DNA from: Acidobacteriota bacterium
Lineage (GTDB): Bacteria; Acidobacteriota; Blastocatellia; Pyrinomonadales; Pyrinomonadaceae
DNA length: 64,000 nt
Assembly (NCBI GenBank): GCA_003223935.1
Contig: QHXQ01000030.1
Coordinates: forward strand, 1 to 64,000
Direction of reading: 5' to 3'
The position numbers and the translations under genes are program-made. The notes under the pieces were generated by a model. The model saw only the letters and a program-made list of their open reading frames with translations. It was not told the origin of the DNA and did no database searches. Every line of letters begins with the position of its first letter. Position 1 is the stretch's first letter. Below are positions 63,460-64,000 of the stretch, piece by piece.

Positions 63460-64000
63460 ATGTATCGCCCTACTTTGCTCCCGACGTCCGCGCAGAACGA
63501 GCAGTTTGCCGGTGTCACTTATCATCTCGATGGTGAACTCGTGCCGGTCTTGACGGTCGAACTCGCGCCGCAGAGTTCGATCTATTTTGAGCATCACATC
63601 TTATTGTGGAAGCACCCGAGCATCACCATTGATTTGAAATCAATGAAGGGCGCGTTCAAGCGTATGATGGCGGGAATGCAGATTTTCGTCACGCAGGCCA
63701 CGGGGCCGGGCCAGATCGCCTTTAGTCGCGACGGCGCAGGCCACATCTTTGCAATTCACATGTATCGAGGCGCAGAGATTCACGTCCGCGAGCATCAGTT
63801 TCTCGCCGCGACCGGCAATATTGATTACACGTTCGAGCGCGTCCGGGGCGTCGCCAACATGCTGTTCGGCGGCACAGGTTTCTTCATTGATAAATTTCAT
63901 GTGGTCGAAGGCGAGGGCATTCTCTGGCTGCACGGCTACGGCAATGTCTTCGAGAAGACGCTCGCGCCGAATGAACAGATTGACGTGGAGCCGGGCGGCT
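63460..64000 (+). CDS. AIM24-family protein (C-terminus outside window)
   Basis: ATG 63460 has TAAGGAGGCCC upstream. The 180 codons present show the AIM24/DUF124 pattern: repeated beta-strands with GDGAGHIFAIHMYRG-like and REHQFLAATGNIDYTFERVR, MLFGGTGFFIDKFHV. The family is a trimeric beta-helix with unknown function in bacteria. The frame is open to the window end. Confidence 0.8.
   Translation, partial: MYRPTLLPTSAQNEQFAGVTYHLDGELVPVLTVELAPQSSIYFEHHILLWKHPSITIDLKSMKGAFKRMMAGMQIFVTQATGPGQIAFSRDGAGHIFAIHMYRGAEIHVREHQFLAATGNIDYTFERVRGVANMLFGGTGFFIDKFHVVEGEGILWLHGYGNVFEKTLAPNEQIDVEPGG

Overview
The window reads as chromosome of a GC-rich bacterium, most likely an Acidobacteriota of the Blastocatellia type. 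This is inferred from the gene mix: CarboxypepD_reg-type secreted proteins, eukaryote-like kinase, OPT transporter, M14/M48/DUF885 peptidases, DUF1844, RibF, AspS/HisS. No rRNA, tRNA or CRISPR array was recognised. Housekeeping stretches alternate with a scarred accessory stretch (about 8-14.6 kb) and a small cluster that looks like a peptide-natural-product locus (50-56.3 kb). LAYOUT: 1-8.0 kb (-) is one uninterrupted reading frame of at least 2,668 codons: a secreted subtilisin-like protease joined to an NBR1-Ig-like domain, LamG, a discoidin-like domain and RHS/YD repeats, running off the left edge. 8.5-14.4 kb is accessory: a truncated RecB-like nuclease facing a Xre regulator, an AT-rich gap, a Tat-exported carbonic-anhydrase-like protein, a di-haem cytochrome, a frameshifted coiled-coil gene, an ATPase start cut by a deleted IS1 element, four small double-glycine peptide genes and an MFS stump. 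14.7-31.4 kb holds a Ser/Thr kinase, secreted proteins, an ECF sigma/anti-sigma pair, an isochorismatase-like hydrolase, a retropepsin-like gene, pcrA and a large exported protein. 31.5-50.1 kb holds an OPT transporter, a mosaic M14 peptidase, UbiB-like kinase, ribF, MBL hydrolase, DUF1844, mazG, a DUF4160/DUF2442 pair broken by a 97-bp element, a caspase-FGE fusion, M48 and DUF885-PrcB proteases. 56.4-64 kb holds a DUF4870-like membrane protein, a JAMM peptidase, aspS, hisS, a gamma-carbonic anhydrase, a PQQ-repeat protein and an AIM24-family protein. CANDIDATE NEW SYSTEM: at 50.2-56.2 kb a tightly overlapping operon encodes TldD-like and TldE-like protease subunits and a cyanophycin-synthetase-like ATP-grasp ligase with a degenerate Mur-ligase tail. 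It faces a convergent group of peptide, double-GNAT acetyltransferase and peptide genes. The two peptides share a leader ending KKVKGG and a conserved core (TLDA-x-A-x-x-LK ... KGL). Four more peptides with the same leader type lie about 40 kb away at 12.6-13.9 kb. The parts parallel known RiPP logic (precursor with double-Gly leader, ATP-grasp ligase, TldD/E leader protease, N-acetyltransferase), but the combination is not one I recognise as described. A second theme is small-scale genome sculpting: an internally deleted IS1 with perfect 23-bp ends, a 97-bp palindromic insertion with a 9-bp target duplication, inverted palindromes around a peptide gene, and at least seven intergenic hairpins, most of them built of iterated short words.
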